Below, piece after piece: positions 60,435 through 64,000 of a stretch of DNA of 64,000 nucleotides. This stretch comes from Urophycis tenuis (taxonomy: Eukaryota > Chordata > Actinopteri > Gadiformes > Phycidae). Made by a program: the position numbers and the translations under genes. Below the pieces are notes generated by a model that was not told the DNA's origin, did not search any database, and saw nothing but the letters and a program-made list of their open reading frames with translations. Within the stretch, counting starts at the first letter, position 1. Each line of letters begins with the position of its first letter. The DNA is taken from contig JAXIVH010000012.1 in assembly GCA_036785325.1 (NCBI GenBank), positions 9,775,591-9,839,590 of the forward strand. The letters run 5' to 3'.

Positions 60435-63400
60435 CTGATGTGCAGAAAATAAAAATGGAGGATGTGTTCCGTGTACTCCATTCAACATACAACAAATTAC
60501 ATATAACGTGTGTTTACAGGGTTACGAGTTACATTAAATTATAGATTTTCAGGTCAAATTATTTAAGAAAAGAAAAGTCATCAAAAATCAGGAGGGACTG
60601 AGGGTCTGTGTAAAGTTCTGTCATGACGGATTTGTAAATGAACTTACCTTTGATCAGCTTTAGTCCTTGAAAGGTTTCCAGGACCTAAATGGCAATGGGT
60701 ACAAATACAAAATCAATACATGAAAGCTGAGCTGCAAGTCATTGTAGGATGTATGACATAATATGATAATAATATGATTCTATGGGACATGAGTGCCCTT
60801 CTTCCAGAGTCTTGCTCATGCTCAGCTCCCCTTACCACCAGTACCGGTAGAGAGTGACCTCTAGTGGGGCATGCTGTGCACTACACCGCCTCAATACAGG
60901 ATCTCCGTATCAGTTTAATAGAAAACAGTGTGTCCCAATTGTTGACGCCGGTATTGAAAATTACACCTTCGGGATTTCTAAAACACTGGTACACAAAGAG
61001 ACCTTCATACCGAGCCTGCAGAGCCTTCTAGAAAGCTTACCTGGGCCAGGCACGGCCTGCTCTCCGGATCCATCTCCATGCACCTCTCGATGAGCTCGTG
61101 CAGCCTCTGCAGCGTCTGGTGGTGCGTGAGCAGCATGACGCGGTCCGTCTTGCTGCCCCTGCAGACGGTGCCCTCCAGGAGGTCCCGCATGGAGTTGAGG
61201 GTGGACTTCATCAGGTCGCACTCGATGCTGACGCTGGGCAGCACGGCCACCAGCCGCAGCAGGGACGTCACGGTCGGGTGGCTCCTGGCCTCCGGGTGGA
61301 GCAGCGTCTCGGAGATGGACGCCGGCGGCGCCGCCTCCTGGTACTTCTCCCGCCACGCCACCGCCCACGCGTTGATCTCCATCTCCGCCGTGTCGGGGTC
61401 GGTGAGGTCCGTCAGGTACTGGCCGAAGGGCTTCTCCGAGGACTCGAGGCTGGACTGGGGGTTGCAGGAGGGCAGCAGCGAGAGGACCGACAGCGCCTGC
61501 AGGTGGCTCTCCGAGAAGCTGTGCTTCATCTCCTCGATGAGACACTTGAGGATGGGGATGCTCAGGGTCTCCCGGTAGTAGACCTCCACCGACTCGTAGT
61601 TGCTGACCTCCTCGGGGAAGCACACCTGCTCAGGCCCCACCTTTGAGGCCAGCCTGAAGGCGTGCTCGAACCACGGCCCGTGCGCGGTGTTGATGTTCTC
61701 CAGCATGTTGCTCAGCGCCTCGATGATCCGGGGGATCTTCTCCACCTCTCCGATGATGTCCGCCGGGTTGCCGCAGCGGAAGACGGTGCTGCAGTTGCGG
61801 AGGGGGGCGCAGGCGTTCCTCAGGATCACCAGGGCCACGATGAAGTCCATGCTCCTCACGGCGGTGGCCAGGACCTGGGCGTAGAGCGGCGCGGTGCCGC
61901 CGCCGGTGGCGGTGCTCAAGGAGTCGAGGCAGCTGAGGACGGCCTCCAGCGTGTCGGCCAGGGCGTCGAAGAAGTCCTCCCGCTTCTTCCAGCGCGAGCA
62001 GCAGGTTTCGGGGATCTCCTCCAGCGCCTCCCGGGGGGCGTTGAGCAGCCCGTCGACCGCCTGGGCCAGCTGGGCCTCGAGTCCCGGGGAGCGGTCGAAG
62101 AACCGCAACAGGTCCTCCGCCACGCCCAGCATCCTGGTCACCGGGAGGCAAGGCACGCGGCCGGCCAGCCAGTAGGCCAGGCCGCACGACTCGCTCGGCG
62201 TGACCACCGACAGCGGGTAGCTCTTCAGGAAGTCCAAAGACATTATCTTTAGACTCTGGCAGCCCGAGCCCGAGTGCATATACGCCTGTCCGCGGCACCG
62301 GGACATGGGCAGGCCCCAGTCCTCCGTCAGGACCTTGGCGAGGGCCTTCGCCTGTCCGTCGTCGTCCGTGGCGGCCTCGTCGAACGGCAGGAAGCCGAGG
62401 AGCTCCACTTTGGGCGCCGATCCGCCGACGTAGCGGACGAACACGGGCAGGTGGCTCCCGTCGGACAGCCGGACGGGCCGGTCGGTGATGAGGGAGAAGA
62501 AGGGCGACTCCTGGATCTCCTGGAGGATGACGTCCCGGATGCCTTTGGTCAGCAGCGTGGTCAGCTCCGCCTCCCCGATGTCCAGTCTGCCCTTGCCGTC
62601 GGCGCCGAACCAGCGACACATGATGAGCTCCTGGACGACGCCGTCCGGCTCGTCGGTGGCGATCTCGGCCAGGCTGCCCTTCTTCTTGGCCAGCAGCGCG
62701 GCCAGCCGGAACACCGTCTCCAGACTCTGCCGGTTGTCCCCCGTGTGGCCGTTCTCCTCCGCGGGCCTCACCTCCGGGTCCTCGGCGGCGTCCGCAGGCG
62801 GCTGCACCACGAGCTGCTCCTCTGCCTCGTCTTTCAAAGGGTCGACTGAGCAGACGAGGGGAAAAACAAAGCAACAAACAACACAAAGAGAAAGACATGC
62901 GTTATGAATGGAATGCATGATGCCTCAGCACTGGTTTTTCCCTATTTCCCTATTTTAGGCTAATGGTTAGTCACACTGACAATATGGACTACAAAAATGG
63001 CATAAATTGTATATTTGTGAATTTGAGTCATGTCTTTGGCATAAGTCACTTCTTGTTCTCCACTTTTGAGGGCGTTTATGTACACATTTGTAGTTGAATA
63101 CTTGGGTAAACGTGCAGCTAAGTGTCTTTGTAGGTGCCCTTTCTTTTACAATATACAAGGCTGACCTTGGAATATGGTTTGTATCTAATCTTCATGTAAA
63201 TGTAAAGGCAGAAAAAACACTGTTTATTAATGTGTTGATTGTAGCTTTCAATCGGATGAGCTACAACAAGCTTTGTGGTTTATTGTAATATTTCAATTTA
63301 CAATGGGTTGTCGTTTTTAATATCTGAGTATAATACCTTCCATGTTATTTTCAGAGTTCTTCAACAAAGTTTTGGATTCCTTATCCTGTGAAGAAATAAA

Positions 63401-64000
63401 AAAAATAAAAAACATGAACACATTACATCACGTCAATATGAAAACACATGAAACCTTACAATTACATAAAAACCCCATCATTAACACTTACCAGACAAAT
63501 GCCCTCTAAAGTTTGGGGGGTGACCTTCAGACACTGGGTCACCATGCGGTCGAGGTCCCTGTTGAAGTCCGTGCCCACCTGCAGCATGGCCAGACACGGC
63601 GAGCGGTCCTTGGGATTGGTGTTCCTCAGGTACTCCTGGAACATCTTGTGGCGCATTTTGGCGCCGCAGTCCTCCAGCGCCGTGCTGGGCAGCACGGACA
63701 TGATCCTCAGCAGCGTGTTGATGTTGCCAAAGTACTGCATGACCGGCAGCCGCAGCGTGTGGAAGATGGTGTCCGGGATGGTGAGCGTCACCTTGGTCTT
63801 CCACTTCACCCTCCAGCAGCACAGCTCGGTGAAGAAGTTCTCGGCGTCGGGGAGGTCGGTGCTGTACAGCGGGAGCTTGGACTTCAGACTCTCGAACATG
63901 TAGCTCACCGTCACCGAGCAGGGGACCAGCGACAGGAAGTTGAGCGCCTCCTTGTGGTCCTCTGAGAAGTGGTCCTTCACCGCCGTCATGAGGTTGTCCA
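58900..64000 (-). CDS. thap12: THAP12-type protein with three tandem C-terminal modules, partial at right edge
   Basis: Five minus-strand exons in one unbroken frame: 64000-63492 (open at the window edge), 63385-63337, 62845-61041, 60684-60648 and 60434-58900 (stop TGA at 58902-58900). About 1310 residues are in view. Each large exon carries a copy of the C-terminal part of THAP12/PRKRIR (p52rIPK, 761 residues in human). From general knowledge that part holds DUF4371 and hAT-dimerisation-like domains derived from a transposase; the N-terminal THAP zinc finger would be right of 64000. The first copy is closest to human (EYLRNTNPKDRS, DFNRDLDRMV). The others keep landmarks such as FYGPQLREEMLKELWDSQFF, WGFNMAYCRG and SFSESHLQALSVLSLLPS. 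Human p52rIPK is described as regulating the PKR inhibitor P58IPK (DNAJC3). Position beside wnt11 and uvrag on this strand supports orthology. The function of the extra copies is unknown. Confidence 0.88.
60648..60684 (-). CDS. thap12: thap12 linker mini-exon 2 (37 nt)
   Basis: Acceptor atttag at 60690-60685, donor gtaagt at 60647. It encodes 12 codons (VLETFQGLKLIK) plus one base; phase 0 in, phase 1 out. It joins ..RPCLAQ of module 2 to GAAEVNSTEEE of module 3 in frame. Phases match those of mini-exon 1, which supports cassette duplication. Confidence 0.75.
61041..62845 (-). CDS. thap12: thap12 module 2 exon
   Basis: Acceptor gctcag at 62851-62846, donor gtaagc at 61040; 1805 nt, 601 codons, no interruption. 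It opens with an acidic linker (VDPLKDEAEEQLVV). It continues with SLETVFRLAALLAKKKGSL, IRDVILQEIQESPFFSLITD, VFVRYVGG, LGFLPFDE, WGLPMSRCRGQAYMHS, DFIVALVILRNAC, GPWFEHAFRLASKVG, YYRETLSIPILKCLIEEMKH and LQALSVLSLLPSCN. These blocks are collinear with THAP12 and with the third copy. The exon is GC-rich, with long open frames on the other strand that are coding shadows. Confidence 0.88.
63337..63385 (-). CDS. thap12: thap12 linker mini-exon 1 (49 nt)
   Basis: Acceptor cacag at 63390-63386, donor gtatta at 63336. It encodes 16 codons (DKESKTLLKNSENNME) plus one base. Phase 0 in and phase 1 out fit the exons on both sides exactly. It is hydrophilic and has no recognised domain. Confidence 0.75.
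63492..64000 (-). CDS. thap12: thap12 module 1, C-terminal part (continues beyond window)
   Basis: 169 codons in view after two bases of a split codon; donor gtaagt at 63491. It encodes the hAT-dimerisation-like tail: DHFSEDHKEALNFLSLVPCS, STDLPDAENFFTELCCWRVK, LPVMQYFGNINTLLRIMSVL and EYLRNTNPKDRSPCLAML. This aligns with the end of human THAP12 (remembered DIFSEQHLKALKCLSLVPS and AYLRNT), so it is the canonical copy. It ends in phase 0. Confidence 0.88.

Noticed and set aside
59431..60438. 335-codon and 248-codon plus-strand frames opposite thap12 module 3
   Set aside because: Shadows of a GC-rich coding exon. They have biased composition (His, Arg, Gly, Leu) and no family resemblance.
61630..62898. 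422-codon minus-strand frame overlapping thap12 module 2 in another frame
   Set aside because: Arg/Gly/Pro-rich shadow of the true frame, which shows the THAP12 landmarks and spliced continuity.

Overview
The window is teleost fish nuclear DNA. The evidence is spliced vertebrate genes with GT-AG introns, several degraded retroposon tails of types common in bony fishes, and an extreme load of simple repeats: long CA/TG, CT/AG and AT microsatellites and many poly-C/poly-G tracts of 12 to 30 bases. Such microsatellite density recalls cod-like fishes, but that is only an impression. Two runs of exactly 200 N (14762-14961 and 42682-42881) look like placeholder scaffold gaps.

Three genes lie in an order that, from general knowledge, matches human 11q13.5 (UVRAG forward, WNT11 reverse, THAP12 reverse). 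(1) uvrag, plus strand, 4060-39247: six internal exons for the middle of the protein, from the coiled coil into the BARA-like region. Its first exons are left of the window and its last coding exon is not found. (2) A wnt11-family gene, minus strand, 44779-49676: signal-peptide exon plus three further exons; the terminal exon is not found. (3) A thap12-type gene, minus strand, 58900-64000, open at the right edge: three large exons, each encoding one copy of the THAP12 C-terminal (DUF4371/hAT-like) module, joined by mini-exons of 49 and 37 nt.

The most interesting biology is the third gene. Human THAP12 has one such module. Here at least three lie in tandem in one uninterrupted reading frame (about 1310 residues in view), with the same exon phase at each junction, as if a mini-exon plus module-exon cassette had been duplicated and then diverged.

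The most important caution concerns about 39-50 kb. All five frame-disrupting lesions (one in uvrag, four in wnt11) and both missing terminal exons lie around the 42.7-kb gap, whereas exons at 4-18 kb and 58-64 kb are clean. A local assembly fault at a scaffold join is the simplest reading. Real decay of wnt11 and truncation of uvrag is the alternative.

The rest is intron or intergenic sequence holding microsatellites, two minisatellites, several perfect hairpins, CpG-rich patches and old retroposon fragments. No tRNA, rRNA, CRISPR array or intact transposon was recognised.
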